64,000 nt of DNA from Clostridium beijerinckii (GTDB lineage Bacteria; Bacillota; Clostridia; Clostridiales; Clostridiaceae): NCBI RefSeq assembly GCF_018223745.1, contig NZ_CP073653.1, positions 4,700,001 through 4,764,000 of the forward strand. The letters are read 5' to 3'. The translations under genes and the position numbers were made by a program. Within the stretch, counting starts at the first letter, position 1. Every line of letters starts with the position of its first letter. This document shows positions 43,908 to 53,649 of this stretch, one piece after another. The notes beneath the pieces were generated by a model. That model was not told the origin of the DNA. It did not search any database and saw only the letters and a list, made by a program, of their open reading frames with translations.

Positions 43908-44763
43908 TGTTTGTAATAACTTCTTTTTCAGCGCCATCTTTTAATATATTTAAAACATCACCGCTCTCAGCGCTAATAAAAAACTTCCAACTAATATTTG
44001 CACCTTTATCATTCTTACCATCTATAGTTACAATGTAACACACTTCATATATTTGGCTTTTTTCTTTTTCCATTCTATTATCTGCATAAACTAAATCAGT
44101 TTCATCTTTAACTACAGTTTCTTTATTATATTTTTCAAAAGAGTCAACGGATATTTTTTTTGCTTCTCCACTAGAAATATTTATTACAGGATCTTTACAT
44201 TCCCTTTGCATTGTAGAGTTGGAATACCCATCTAGAAATCCACTTTCTTTATCAATATTTAATTTTATTTCATCGAAATAAAACGGATATCCATTCTTTT
44301 GCTTTGTATATATGAATGAGTAATATGGCAGCTTTTTAGCATCCTCATTGCTATTAATTGTCTTTAAGACCACTTCTCCATCATATATGTTCTTTAAGTA
44401 CCCTTCTGCTAAAGTTCTAGCATCTTGTAAATTAATTTTTGTTGCATTTGCTGGAATTTCTTTTTTTGCAAAACCTATTACATTATTATCTTTATCTAAA
44501 TCTATACCAAAACCTTGAGTTACTATACTTCTATGAACTAATTCATTCTGACTATTTAGCGTCCTTCTTCTTTCATATTTTATAGATTCTAAATTTTGTT
44601 CAGTATTTATTGCATTAATTGAATATAACCTAGCCATAAAATCCTTAGATGCCCTAATATCTTTTGCACCTGGACCAATCAGATTATACAGTATTATGAC
44701 TATTATTATGATGAGACAAACTAAAATTATTCCCCCTATAATACTCGCTTTCCTTAACTTCAT
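43903..44763 (-). CDS. Membrane-anchored PepSY-like (YcdB/YcdC, YpeB-related) protein
   Basis: 286 residues. N-terminal transmembrane helix (~8-29, IIGGIILVCLIIIIVIIL), then an extracytoplasmic domain with two PepSY-like units: INLQDARTLAEGYLK...YYSFIYTKQKNGYPFYFDE and SSGEAKKISVDSFEKYN...WKFFISAESGDVL. Such domains occur in the germination protein YpeB and as peptidase inhibitors. It may act in the cell envelope. No cortex hydrolase gene is adjacent, so YpeB itself is unlikely. Confidence 0.75.
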   Translation of the reverse strand: MKLRKASIIGGIILVCLIIIIVIILYNLIGPGAKDIRASKDFMARLYSINAINTEQNLESIKYERRRTLNSQNELVHRSIVTQGFGIDLDKDNNVIGFAKKEIPANATKINLQDARTLAEGYLKNIYDGEVVLKTINSNEDAKKLPYYSFIYTKQKNGYPFYFDEIKLNIDKESGFLDGYSNSTMQRECKDPVINISSGEAKKISVDSFEKYNKETVVKDETDLVYADNRMEKEKSQIYEVCYIVTIDGKNDKGANISWKFFISAESGDVLNILKDGAEKEVITNK

Positions 44764-45037
44764 TAATTACCTCCCTTGCAGACTTAACATTGCTATTCTA
44801 TTTTATTATACCATATTTTTATACTAGTCACATTCAAAAAAATAACAATTCCATCTGTTCCAAATGTGCTAGTTCAAAGCTTATTCTTTGAGGCTAGCAC
44901 CTTGGGTGCAACTTTATAGACTTAGAATCACCCATCAGAATTACCTAGAAACTGGAACAAAAGTATATTATTCATTTTGGTGATGCATACGCATAAGTAT
45001 AGATTATATTCGTTTTATCTATATATTCTCCACACAC
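44764..45037. other. Intergenic region with family B copy B1
   Basis: Contains B1 (44843-44985). The rest is AT-rich; the ndk terminator follows at 45038. No gene seen. Confidence 0.5.
44843..44985 (-). repeat. Family B hairpin element, copy B1 (shortened)
   Basis: Reverse orientation. Shares GAATAATATACTTTTGTTCC, AGTTTCTAGGTAATTCTGAT and GGTGATTCTAAG with B2 and B3, and the stem GTGCTAG / CTAGCAC, but lacks most of the right arm. Confidence 0.75.
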
Positions 45038-45085
45038 AAAAAGGCCTACTTTAAATACTAATTGTATTCTAAGTAGGCCTTTTTA
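45038..45085. terminator. Terminator of ndk
   Basis: AAAAAGGCCTACTT / AAGTAGGCCTTTTT stem (45038-45051 with 45071-45084), T run on both strands. Confidence 0.92.
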
Positions 45086-45125
45086 AATCTAATATTCAAT
45101 TATTCATTCATTTAAAGTCCGTATT

Positions 45126-45533
45126 TTATATTTCTGGAAACCATAAAGCAATTTCTTCTTTAGCACTTTCTACAGTGTCTGATGCATGAACACAATTTTC
45201 TGTCTTACTTCTAGCATATCTATGTCTTATTGTTCCTTCTTCTGCATCTGTTGGACTAGTTGCTCCATTAATCTTTCTTATTCTTGCTACAGCATCTTCA
45301 CCTTGCAATATTAATGCACATAGTGGGCTCCTTGTTATAAACGTTATAAGTTCCTCATAAAAGTCTTTTCCTTTATGTTGACTATAATGCTTTTCAGCAA
45401 TTTCTCTTGTAGCTCTCATAAGCTTTAGGGCTACTATTTTTAAACCATTATCTTCATAACAACTTAAAATATTTCCTATTATATTTCTTTCTACTCCATC
45501 TGGTTTAACTAATACTACGCTTCTTTCAATCAT
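45126..45533 (-). CDS. ndk: Nucleoside diphosphate kinase
   Basis: 135 residues, normal length. Balances nucleoside triphosphates by phosphate transfer through a catalytic histidine, here in ENCVHASDTVESA (H near 116). ERSVVLVKPDGVERN at the start and RKINGATSPTDAEEGTIR (84-101) are classic. Cytosolic. Its own terminator follows; single gene. Confidence 0.96.
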   Translation of the reverse strand: MIERSVVLVKPDGVERNIIGNILSCYEDNGLKIVALKLMRATREIAEKHYSQHKGKDFYEELITFITRSPLCALILQGEDAVARIRKINGATSPTDAEEGTIRHRYARSKTENCVHASDTVESAKEEIALWFPEI

Positions 45534-45970
45534 ACGAAGACCTCCATATAGTGTAATTAATTCATATTATTCCCTAATACATATACATTATACTAAAGAT
45601 TCTGAAAATTTTAAATACTTTTGTGATTATCATCTAATTTTTAGATGTATTATGATATAATAAAAAAATAAATAATGAAATATATGTTAAGTTATATGAA
45701 TCACTATGGCTAGGAACAATCAAATAAATAACAAGTATATTTGCCATCCTATTTTACATCATTGGAAGCTCGACTCACATGCGCTCACTGAGTATTCACA
45801 GAGTAAGCGGCCATCATCAAATCACAGATTTGAATGTCTGCTTAACTAATTCACACCAAATCATAGATTTGGTTTCTCTGCTCATCAGCAAATTGACCTA
45901 ATAGGCCTGATATGAGAAAAACATATTTTATCAAAAGTATCGATTTATAAAGGAATTGGAGGATAAACAC
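45534..45970. other. Intergenic region with small tandem hairpins
   Basis: 437 bases. Two similar short hairpins, CAAATCacaGATTTG (about 45818-45832) and CCAAATCatAGATTTGG (about 45863-45879), sit between GC-richer words like CACTGAGTATTCACAGAG. A related CCAAATgtaaaATTTGG hairpin occurs inside family B copy B3. No gene seen. Confidence 0.45.
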
Positions 45971-46243
45971 ATGATTAGATATTCAGCAATAGTACAAGGA
46001 AGAGTACAAGGTGTTGGTTTTAGATATTTTATTCAACTTACAGCTTGCAAACTAAATTTAACTGGTTGGTGTAGGAATCTTATGAACGGAAATGTAGAAA
46101 TTGAGGTTCAAGGACTAGAAACTAATGTCTTATCTTTCGTTTCCGAAATAAAAAAAGGAAATGGATTTGCTAAAGTTTCCGATATAGATTTAAATATAGT
46201 TCCAGTATTAGATAGCGAAAAAAAGTTTTCAATTAAATATTAG
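45971..46243 (+). CDS. acyP: Acylphosphatase
   Basis: About 90 residues. Hydrolyses acyl phosphates. Signature QGRVQGVGFRYF (residues ~8-19, with the catalytic Arg) and GWCRNLMNGNVEIEVQG (~33-49, catalytic Asn in RNLMNG) are present. ATG at 45971 follows TTGGAGGATAAACAC; an in-frame start five codons upstream lies inside the ribosome site. Confidence 0.94.
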   Translation: MIRYSAIVQGRVQGVGFRYFIQLTACKLNLTGWCRNLMNGNVEIEVQGLETNVLSFVSEIKKGNGFAKVSDIDLNIVPVLDSEKKFSIKY

Positions 46244-46269
46244 TCAAAAAATAGAATGTATACATAACC

Positions 46270-46556
46270 CAACTAATAGCTGAACTTCTGCAGATAACTC
46301 TCCGAAATGAATAACATACTTTTGTTCCAGTTTCTAGGTAATTCTGATGGGTGATTCTAAGTCTATAAAGTTGCATCCAAAGTGCTAGCCTCAAAGAATA
46401 AGCGCTCACAGAGAAAGTTCGAAGAACGAAATATAAAATTTCGATTCTCACTTTTTGAACTAGCACATTTGGAACAACTTATAGCCAAAGAATCACATCA
46501 ATCATAATTACCAATGAAACATTCCACAAAAGTATATTACTCATTTCTATCTGGAG
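46270..46556 (+). repeat. Family B long hairpin element, copy B2
   Basis: Imperfect palindrome of about 285 bases. Stem segments: TGATGGGTGATTCT with AGAATCACATCAATCA; AGTTGCATCCAAAGTGCTAG with CTAGCACATTTGGAACAACT; outer ACTTTTGTTCC with GAAACATTCCACAAAAGT. About 90% identical to B3. Confidence 0.85.
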
Positions 46557-46645
46557 GATATTTCATAGTTTATGATTGGGTATCCATACTATAGATATCC
46601 AACCCAAAAGATATACCTATACTTTAATCTTTGTGAATTATACTA

Positions 46646-46834
46646 GAAATTAGATACATGTTTGAGAAAGCGGCATTTGAAATTGAGTTGTGATAGTTCT
46701 TAGTTGAAGGTTGTTCCATTTTCTGCTTGTCCTAAACTTGTTTTTGGACCATGCAGAAATGAGTTCAACCTTCCACTTAGAACTATCCAGCGAAAATTTC
46801 ACTAGTCCGCTGGAACAAATTTGTATCTAATTTC
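46646..46834 (+). repeat. Family A long hairpin element, copy A2
   Basis: Outer arms GAAATTAGATAC / GTATCTAATTTC; middle stem GATAGTTCTTAGTTGAAGG with CCTTCCACTTAGAACTATC; upper stem TTGTTCCATTTTCTGC with GCAGAAATGAGTTCAA; apex GCTTGTC ... GGACCATGC. Confidence 0.85.
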
Positions 46835-46923
46835 GGTTTTCCCACACATAAATATAATTTTAAATTTGGATATCTATAAGAATTTAGCTTATCATACATT
46901 CTATTGTTTAATTTCTATTGCAA

Positions 46924-47658
46924 TTATTCTACTTCTAAATCTTTTATTCTACCTTTTTTCTTTAATCTCAATAATAATTCCTTTGGATCATTATTTATTA
47001 TAAGTTCTTCCGGGAATTCTATTGATTCTAGCATATTAATAGCTTCTGTAAATTCCCCAATACGAGTACAAAAGTGCGCATCACTATTTATTATTAGCTT
47101 AGTCTCATGTTCCTTACATAACGATGCTATTTTTGTACAATTACCTAAACTTCCAATTCTAGATGTTGTAAATGAGCTATTGTTAATTTCTATTAAAACA
47201 TCATTTTCCTTAGCACACTTTATTACTTCTTCAAAGTCAACTGGAACTCCTGGATTTCCAAGATGACCAATTATATCAACTTTTCCACTCTTTATTACGT
47301 TTATAAAAGCTTGTGTATTTTCTGCAATATTTCCAACTTTGTAAACTTCATCATGTATACTTCCAATTACAATGTCCAATTTTTCTAATGTTAAATCATC
47401 CATGTCTAAGCTTCCATCATAATCAATTATGTTAGCCTCAGTTCCATAAAGCATTGTAACTCCAAAAAGTTCTCTTGGCAGCACCTTATAATTATTGAAA
47501 TACCATATATGCGGAGAATGTGGCATAGTAATTCCGTGCTCTGTAGTACCAAGCACCTTTATTCCTTTCTCCGAAGCAGCTTTTGCATTTTCCATTAAGG
47601 TTGAGTAAGCATGGCCGCTTGCTATAGTATGAGTATGCACATCTAATGCATATTTCAT
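46924..47658 (-). CDS. PHP-domain metal-dependent phosphatase (YcdX-like)
   Basis: 244 residues. PHP fold with metal ligands: DVHTHTIASGHAYST (residues 5-19), GTTEHGITMP (37-46), a GTEANI acidic ligand (72-77), GSIHDEV (99-105), IIGHLGNP (129-136), NSDAHFC (190-196). These enzymes hydrolyse small phosphate esters using three metal ions; the YcdX branch has no assigned substrate. Single gene; full length. Confidence 0.9.
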   Translation of the reverse strand: MKYALDVHTHTIASGHAYSTLMENAKAASEKGIKVLGTTEHGITMPHSPHIWYFNNYKVLPRELFGVTMLYGTEANIIDYDGSLDMDDLTLEKLDIVIGSIHDEVYKVGNIAENTQAFINVIKSGKVDIIGHLGNPGVPVDFEEVIKCAKENDVLIEINNSSFTTSRIGSLGNCTKIASLCKEHETKLIINSDAHFCTRIGEFTEAINMLESIEFPEELIINNDPKELLLRLKKKGRIKDLEVE

Positions 47659-47979
47659 TATATCACCCCATTTATCTATTTTTGGTAAAACTATATATGT
47701 TGCAAAAATAATTCTTCATCGTAATTCTAAAAATATTGTAAGAACTTTAGCTGTAATTGTGCATTGTGAAATGTGAATTGTACATTACAACAAATATAGT
47801 TTATAAAGTATTTAATTATTATTTTTCTCAATTACTATGTTATCATATTTAAATTTTTATTCAAATACGATCAGGTCCCCGAAAACATTTACTTAAAAAT
47901 AATTATATTGGTCTCATATAGTAGGATCTACTGCTCCACTCTACTTATATAATAAAAACTTGACTTAATATATAATTCA
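47659..47979. other. Intergenic region with family C copy C2
   Basis: 321 bases, with C2 at 47690-47793. The rest is AT-rich without a gene. Confidence 0.5.
47690..47793 (+). repeat. Family C MITE-like element, copy C2
   Basis: Begins TATATATGTTGCAAAAATAA and ends in heptads AATTGTG-CATTGTG-AAATGTG-AATTGTA then ACATTACAAC. About 85% identical to C1. Confidence 0.8.
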
Positions 47980-50181
47980 TTATTTTTTATTGTATCGTCT
48001 TCTTCTACTTCCTATTTTACCTTTATCGCTCTTGTCTTTGCTTTTGTTTTTATATAAATATAGAACTATAGCAATTACTGCAAATATTATAAACAAACCT
48101 ATTATTATAAGCATTATCTTGGCATTGCCGCCTAATTCCTCTACCTTTTCATAAACTGGCTTTGTAGTTTCTTTTTTCATTTTATATGTTTTAATATTAC
48201 CCTCTTCATCTATTATTGCGCAGTCTCCATTAAGTTTTTGAAACATCTCCGTTACACTTAAATAATTTAGTGAGTCCTCTAATACTTTATTATCTGGCGA
48301 GGTTAATACAAGCATTGCCTTTTGGTTGTTATATTTTGATATATCAAATTGGAAGTTTGCAATCTTATAGCTAAAAGGTTCTGTTAATTGAAGCTTTTCA
48401 TTTGATAAAAATTTTGAATAGCTTTCATCATACTTAAACCATAATTTATCATTTATCTCTGAAATCAATTTATTAGTTTTTGGTGTTCCATAGACTATTA
48501 TATTTTTCTTTTTATCATCAGCTGTCACATTTGAATTACTGATAACTTTAAAATCTCCATTGTTGTAGGCAACATCTTTTCCTAAAAAGCCAATGACTTT
48601 TCCTAATGAATTCATTTCTTTAGAACTTAGACTATCTGGAACAATCATTGCAGTATCATTAAACATTTCATCTTTTACAAATGGTGCACTGTAACTTGAA
48701 AAATAATATCCTTCCGTATCGTTATCACCAATATATAAATACGAATCTCTTGTAACAAGGGCCCAAGGCATATTCTCTTCTCTTTTTTCACAATATGTAT
48801 CTTTTAAAATTAAATCAAAACCAATCTTTATGTCTAAATAGTTTGTATAACTTATATCACTTGGTAAACTAAGCTCCAATTCATCATTTAAAGCCTTACT
48901 CTTATCAAGTTTTTTACTTCCTATAGGTGTATTATTAACGTACACTGTAACTAAAGATTTATCAAAATCAAGATTGTCTGAATATCTCATAAAAATTTTA
49001 AGCTTATCGCTTTCAGAAAAAACCTTATTTTTAGGAATACTATAGCTTATTCCAGCTTCTCTTCTAAAAGCACCTTTTAACTGTATTTCTCCAATTCCCA
49101 TACTATCAAAAGTGATTTTTCCACTTTTAGTATCTGGAACTGTATCTACCTTTAAATCTTTATTTACTTTATAAGTATCACCACTTAACTGAGATATTAA
49201 CTCTTGGTTTCCCAGTGCTTTAACTCCTCTTATTAAGTTGTCATCATCATTACACAAAATCATCATGTTTTTAATATTTGTATTTTTTGAATACAATGAA
49301 TTTGATATTTTTATAAGACATTCATCACTTTGATCATTTTCTTCTGTATACTCATTAGGAAAACTATTAAATTTTCCAATAAATATATTATTGGTATTTT
49401 CTCCTTTTTGAAAATCTCCATACTTAGTTATACTTATTTTATTTTCATATTTATCATTTAGTTTTTGTAAATATGAATTTAAGATGTATGCAGCACTAAG
49501 CTCTGAATCAGTGTAATCATCTGGAATTATAATTAATAAATCCTCTAAATCACTATCATTATCATGATTTTTTAAAAATGGATATGGAAAATCAGATATT
49601 TTATTATTGGAAATAATATTGTTAAAGGTTGTTTTTATGTTAGTACCATCTTTTATTACAAACCAATTAGCTGAATTAACATCATCTACACATGGGTCCT
49701 CAGATAATCTTAAGTAAGCTTCTATTTTTAATTCACTAGATCCAGTTTTTATTAGCTCCTTTGGTATATATACCGTTAACTGCTGAACCTCTGAATCTGC
49801 TCTGTAATAAACTTTTTGAGAATAAAAAGGCGTTCCATTAACGGATAATTTTATATAGGAATTTTTACTATTATCAATTAATTGATTTATAGAAAAATTC
49901 ACTTGAACTTCAGCTTTAGTATTTTCCCACCATTTATCTACATTGAAATATATACTATGACTTGAAAAAGTTCCATTAAAGGATATGTCATTACTTAAAC
50001 TATAAGTTTTTATACTTTCAGTTGTTTCTATATTATTTCCTTCAGATGCAGCAAATACTTCAGCACCTGTATTAAATATCAAAATCGCTGTAGAAAAAAT
50101 AAAACACACGAAAAAAAATAATACTCCAAAGATGTGCTTTTCATTGTTCCTCATTACTTTATTTGAAATATATCCTTTCAT
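47980..50181 (-). CDS. ydaN: BcsB/YdaN-like exopolysaccharide protein
   Basis: 733 residues. Signal sequence or anchor (~15-42), a large extracytoplasmic part with two jelly-roll/flavodoxin-like halves typical of BcsB (FNGTFSSHSIYFNVDKWW, LIIIPDDYTDSELSAA, GAFRREAGISYSIPKN, PDSLSSKEMNSLGKVIGFLG), a C-terminal transmembrane helix (~690-712) and a basic tail. BcsB partners the glycan synthase at the membrane and guides the polymer. Last gene of a four-gene operon after the GT2 synthase, matching Bacillus ydaN. ATG follows TAAGGAGGAGCAGC. Confidence 0.88.
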   Translation of the reverse strand: MKGYISNKVMRNNEKHIFGVLFFFVCFIFSTAILIFNTGAEVFAASEGNNIETTESIKTYSLSNDISFNGTFSSHSIYFNVDKWWENTKAEVQVNFSINQLIDNSKNSYIKLSVNGTPFYSQKVYYRADSEVQQLTVYIPKELIKTGSSELKIEAYLRLSEDPCVDDVNSANWFVIKDGTNIKTTFNNIISNNKISDFPYPFLKNHDNDSDLEDLLIIIPDDYTDSELSAAYILNSYLQKLNDKYENKISITKYGDFQKGENTNNIFIGKFNSFPNEYTEENDQSDECLIKISNSLYSKNTNIKNMMILCNDDDNLIRGVKALGNQELISQLSGDTYKVNKDLKVDTVPDTKSGKITFDSMGIGEIQLKGAFRREAGISYSIPKNKVFSESDKLKIFMRYSDNLDFDKSLVTVYVNNTPIGSKKLDKSKALNDELELSLPSDISYTNYLDIKIGFDLILKDTYCEKREENMPWALVTRDSYLYIGDNDTEGYYFSSYSAPFVKDEMFNDTAMIVPDSLSSKEMNSLGKVIGFLGKDVAYNNGDFKVISNSNVTADDKKKNIIVYGTPKTNKLISEINDKLWFKYDESYSKFLSNEKLQLTEPFSYKIANFQFDISKYNNQKAMLVLTSPDNKVLEDSLNYLSVTEMFQKLNGDCAIIDEEGNIKTYKMKKETTKPVYEKVEELGGNAKIMLIIIGLFIIFAVIAIVLYLYKNKSKDKSDKGKIGSRRRRYNKK

Positions 50182-50192
50182 GCTGCTCCTCC

Positions 50193-51446
50193 TTAAGAAA
50201 ATCTTTCTGTCTTATACCACTTTGCTTCCTTTTTCAATACAACATCCCTTATATAATTGTAAAAACCAGCCACCGAAACTATAGCCCACATTTTGCAATA
50301 AGTAAAATAGCTTAAAAATATAATCAATACATTTTTTACATTCAATTCTCCTTTTTCTGTTGAAATTGCTACCATTACTGATAAGACAAATACTAATAAT
50401 GCCATAAACCATAAAATAATCTCATACCCTCCAATATGAAGTTCAATTAAATTTGCTCCTCCAAGCAAAAATAAACAGTCTGATATTACGCTTGCAGATA
50501 AAAAAAAGAAATAAACCAAAGTATAATATAGAATATCAAATTTTGTTACTCCTGCTTCTAGTCCAAATAAATATTTCAGATTTTTTATTACTACATATAT
50601 ATTTCCTTTTGCCCATCTGTTTCTCTGCTTAAACCATACTTTAATAGTCTGAGGTTCTTGTTCATAAGTTACTGCAAGAGGCATAAATTTTATTTTATAT
50701 CCCATTCTATAAATTCTAAAGCTGACTTCTGTGTCTTCTGTTATAGCCTTCGTATCCCAACCTCCCATTTCTTCCATCACTTCTCTTCTAACTACAAAAT
50801 TAGTTCCTGGAATAGTGCAAAGTTTAAGCATATACCATCTTCCTGCCTGCGCCATCCATTGATATGTAAGAGTTTCTATATTAACAAAGTTTGTAAGTAA
50901 ATTTACATCCTTATTTCTGCATCTAAACTTTCCAATAACTGCTCCCAATTTCTTATCTTTTATCAAAGTCTGCACCAAATACTTAAGAGCATTTTTATCA
51001 GGAGTATTATCTGCATCATAAACCGCCAAAATTTCTCCCTTACTTTTTTGAAGACCTATGTTTAAAGCATTTGATTTTCCTTTTCCCCCTATTATATTGT
51101 CAGTATTAATCACTATAAGATTTCTACCATAATAAGTTTTTTGGACATTTTCAAGTACATCTTTAGAATTGTCACTTGAATTATCATTTATTACTATAAT
51201 TTCATATTTATCATTTGGATAATCCAATTCTAATAAAGAAATTACTGTCTTTTTTATTACTACAGCTTCATTATGAGCTGGAACTAATATTGATACAAAT
51301 GGATAGCTTTCAAGCTCTTCATACATATATTCCTTGTTTACTTTTGAATAATACATATATCCAGCTATTACTAATATCACATTCATAAAAATTGTTATCC
51401 ATATTACTATGAGTGAATATATAACTAAATAATCTAAAATATTCAT
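50193..51446 (-). CDS. ydaM: Glycosyltransferase family 2 polysaccharide synthase (YdaM-like)
   Basis: 417 residues. Transmembrane helix at ~8-32, GT2 domain with VSILVPAHNEAVVIKKT (~50-66), DDNSSDNSKD, VYDADNTPD (DxD) and ITEDTEVSFR, then QRNRWAKG (the Q-x2-RW processivity motif), and three C-terminal membrane helices. It polymerises and exports a glycan from nucleotide sugar. No PilZ domain is present, so c-di-GMP control must come from another subunit, likely the degenerate GGDEF protein upstream. Confidence 0.92.
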   Translation of the reverse strand: MNILDYLVIYSLIVIWITIFMNVILVIAGYMYYSKVNKEYMYEELESYPFVSILVPAHNEAVVIKKTVISLLELDYPNDKYEIIVINDNSSDNSKDVLENVQKTYYGRNLIVINTDNIIGGKGKSNALNIGLQKSKGEILAVYDADNTPDKNALKYLVQTLIKDKKLGAVIGKFRCRNKDVNLLTNFVNIETLTYQWMAQAGRWYMLKLCTIPGTNFVVRREVMEEMGGWDTKAITEDTEVSFRIYRMGYKIKFMPLAVTYEQEPQTIKVWFKQRNRWAKGNIYVVIKNLKYLFGLEAGVTKFDILYYTLVYFFFLSASVISDCLFLLGGANLIELHIGGYEIILWFMALLVFVLSVMVAISTEKGELNVKNVLIIFLSYFTYCKMWAIVSVAGFYNYIRDVVLKKEAKWYKTERFS

Positions 51447-51450
51447 ACCA

Positions 51451-52731
51451 TTATTTAAAAAACCTTTTTCTTTCTATATTTCTGCTTATTATAAGTATTC
51501 CTATAAATATTATTAAAGCTGCTCCACTGAATATTTCCAATCTTCTATTAGTAATAGTTAAATCCTCTTTAATTGGATTTTCTTTATTAATTGTTTTGTT
51601 AACAGCATTTTCATATTCTTCTGCATTAATAAATCTATCCTGAGTTACCTCTTGATTGTTAAAGAAAACTCTTCCATTATCATTCTTAATTTCACTTTCA
51701 AACTTTATATAAGTGCTCATTTTATTACTTGGAATAAGATTAATTTCTTTACTTAAAACTTTATCAATATTATTTTTAAATTCTTCTAAATTGCAGTTAC
51801 TTTCTATTTTTATTGCATTTTTACCGCTTATTTTTTCATTATTAATATAGTCGTTTAAATCAACTTTTTGAATAAAATTGGTATAAGCTTTGATTTCATA
51901 ATTATCTATATCAATGTTAATATCTTCATTGTAATTTAGAAATAAAGTATTAGTGCTTTCTAAAATATTTTTCAAATCTTCTCTATAGATAAATTCTTCA
52001 TCAGCATTTATTCCAACTGGATAAATCCAATAATTAGTATAATTCTTAAAGGCCTCTTTAAGTTTATCTCCAATTATTTTCCCCCCTGTATCTGTGCCAT
52101 TTACTCCTTTAGAATTAATTATAGGAAACTTAAGTATTACTTTTCCTCCATTATCCTGTGCATATCTTAAGGCTTCTGAAAATCTGCCCATGGCTTTCAA
52201 GTTTTCATTTACAAATACCGGTGCCGCTTCTATAAAAAATTTAATCCCCTTATCTTTTAAATAATCTACTTCGTCGATTAAATTGTTTAAATCATTAAAT
52301 GGAGTTACATTATCAAGATATAAATAAGTCTCAGCTTTTAATTTCAAATCCTTTTTATCTAAAAGTTCCGAAGCTTTTTTTATCCAGTTAATCTTTCCGT
52401 TATATGATTTTAATTTCTCTTTTAATGCCTCTATACTATGATTTTCTTCTCCTATATTTAAAATGAATATTTCATTATACTGCTGAAAATCTTTTGGATT
52501 ATCGATATTTATTTTAGATATGCTAATTTCCTTTTCCTCTGATAACTGACTTTTAACTAAAGCACTCAATAAATTTTTTTCACTACCATACTCCTTACTT
52601 TTATCATACAAAATAAGTACTTTGTTGTTTTCTCCATAACATTTCATGGGGGTAATAAAATACTCAGCGCCTATAAAGCAAATCAAAATTGTTATGACTT
52701 TATAAATAAAGCATTTATTCATGTATATCAT
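51451..52731 (-). CDS. ydaL: DUF2334-like exopolysaccharide operon protein (YdaL-like)
   Basis: 426 residues. N-terminal signal/anchor (~8-28), an extracytoplasmic domain with AETYLYLDNVTPFNDLNNLI, KGIKFFIEAAPVFVNEN and an ALRYAQDNGGKVILKFP segment characteristic of DUF2334 (a deacetylase-like barrel), and a C-terminal transmembrane helix (~398-417). It probably modifies or handles the glycan outside the membrane. It overlaps the upstream gene by 17 bases and is followed within five bases by the synthase. Confidence 0.8.
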   Translation of the reverse strand: MIYMNKCFIYKVITILICFIGAEYFITPMKCYGENNKVLILYDKSKEYGSEKNLLSALVKSQLSEEKEISISKINIDNPKDFQQYNEIFILNIGEENHSIEALKEKLKSYNGKINWIKKASELLDKKDLKLKAETYLYLDNVTPFNDLNNLIDEVDYLKDKGIKFFIEAAPVFVNENLKAMGRFSEALRYAQDNGGKVILKFPIINSKGVNGTDTGGKIIGDKLKEAFKNYTNYWIYPVGINADEEFIYREDLKNILESTNTLFLNYNEDINIDIDNYEIKAYTNFIQKVDLNDYINNEKISGKNAIKIESNCNLEEFKNNIDKVLSKEINLIPSNKMSTYIKFESEIKNDNGRVFFNNQEVTQDRFINAEEYENAVNKTINKENPIKEDLTITNRRLEIFSGAALIIFIGILIISRNIERKRFFK

Positions 52732-53569
52732 ATTCCAATTCCTTCTCTGCCAGTCTAATGAGCTCCAACGGATCTTTTATAGAATTATCAAAGGTATAAC
52801 TACCAATTTGAATATCTAGCTTTACTTTTTTATAATGAGATCCTTTAGTAAAATCATATTTATTAATATTCTCTCTAAATCTCTCCTTTACAACTTTAGC
52901 TCCCCCCATATCAGTAATTGTCAAAAACCCAAAAGTCTTATCATCTATTATATATTTAATATCTTCCTCTCTTAAACTTTTTTCAAGAACTTGACTTGCC
53001 TGAATCAGCAAAAGCTTATACCCTTCTTTTCCTAATATACTTCTAAGTTTTTCTGCAAACTTAATCTTTACAATAAGTAAGGTAACAGGAATTTTATGTC
53101 TTGTGCTAAGCTTCATATATATTGGCAGCTCTATTAAAAGAGCTCTCTGATTTTTAATATTTGTTTCTTCATCTATCATGACTAATTCTGAATTTTCATT
53201 TATTAAACTTTCATTTTCTGTTTGAAGAGCAAAAATATTTCTTGAAACTAATGACATTAAAATAGCTGTACTTGGAATTAGAAAAATCCAGTAATATGAA
53301 TAAAAATCAATATTTATATTTCCCCAGAAATTTAAATATAATTTGTAACTCATATAAATAAAATCGACTGCAAGAGTAACAACCAACGCCAGAGTAACAT
53401 TAGTATAATAACTTACAAGAGCTATTATCATTACAACTTCGAGCATAATATAATTTTCAAAAGAATTTTCTAATTCAAAGATTTTATAGCTTAAACATAA
53501 AACAAAGAAATATGCTATAAGTATAGTTATTAGGATATCAACCTTTTTTCTTACATTAACTGGTTCCAC
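52715..53569 (-). CDS. ydaK: Membrane protein with degenerate GGDEF domain (YdaK-like)
   Basis: 284 residues. Four N-terminal transmembrane helices (~10-105) then a GGDEF-fold domain (~130-284): MIDEETNIKNQRALLIELP, IPVTLLIVKIKF, and VKLDIQIGSYTF near the end. The GGDEF signature itself is replaced by IIDDKTF (~215), so it should not make c-di-GMP. In Bacillus, YdaK is a degenerate GGDEF receptor that switches on the linked synthase. First gene of the operon; GTG start behind CTGGAGGAATGATAT. Confidence 0.85.
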   Translation of the reverse strand: MEPVNVRKKVDILITILIAYFFVLCLSYKIFELENSFENYIMLEVVMIIALVSYYTNVTLALVVTLAVDFIYMSYKLYLNFWGNINIDFYSYYWIFLIPSTAILMSLVSRNIFALQTENESLINENSELVMIDEETNIKNQRALLIELPIYMKLSTRHKIPVTLLIVKIKFAEKLRSILGKEGYKLLLIQASQVLEKSLREEDIKYIIDDKTFGFLTITDMGGAKVVKERFRENINKYDFTKGSHYKKVKLDIQIGSYTFDNSIKDPLELIRLAEKELEYDIHE

Positions 53570-53649
53570 ATATCATTCCTCCAGTTCAAAACACTTGAAA
53601 GTGAATACAAAATCAAATTTTACTTATTGTTTCTTTCATATATAGATAA

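Larger units (their letters stand above)
46244..46923. other. Intergenic region with B2 and A2 elements
   Basis: 680 bases filled almost completely by family B copy B2 (46270-46556) and family A copy A2 (46646-46834). No gene seen; an open frame inside B2 is part of the palindrome. Confidence 0.6.

Noticed and set aside
43903-44763. YpeB germination protein proper
   Set aside because: Only two PepSY-like units and no adjacent SleB-type hydrolase; called PepSY-like instead.
46233-46466. Open frame inside family B copy B2
   Set aside because: It lies wholly in the palindrome, has no ribosome site and is not kept in frame in B1 or B3.
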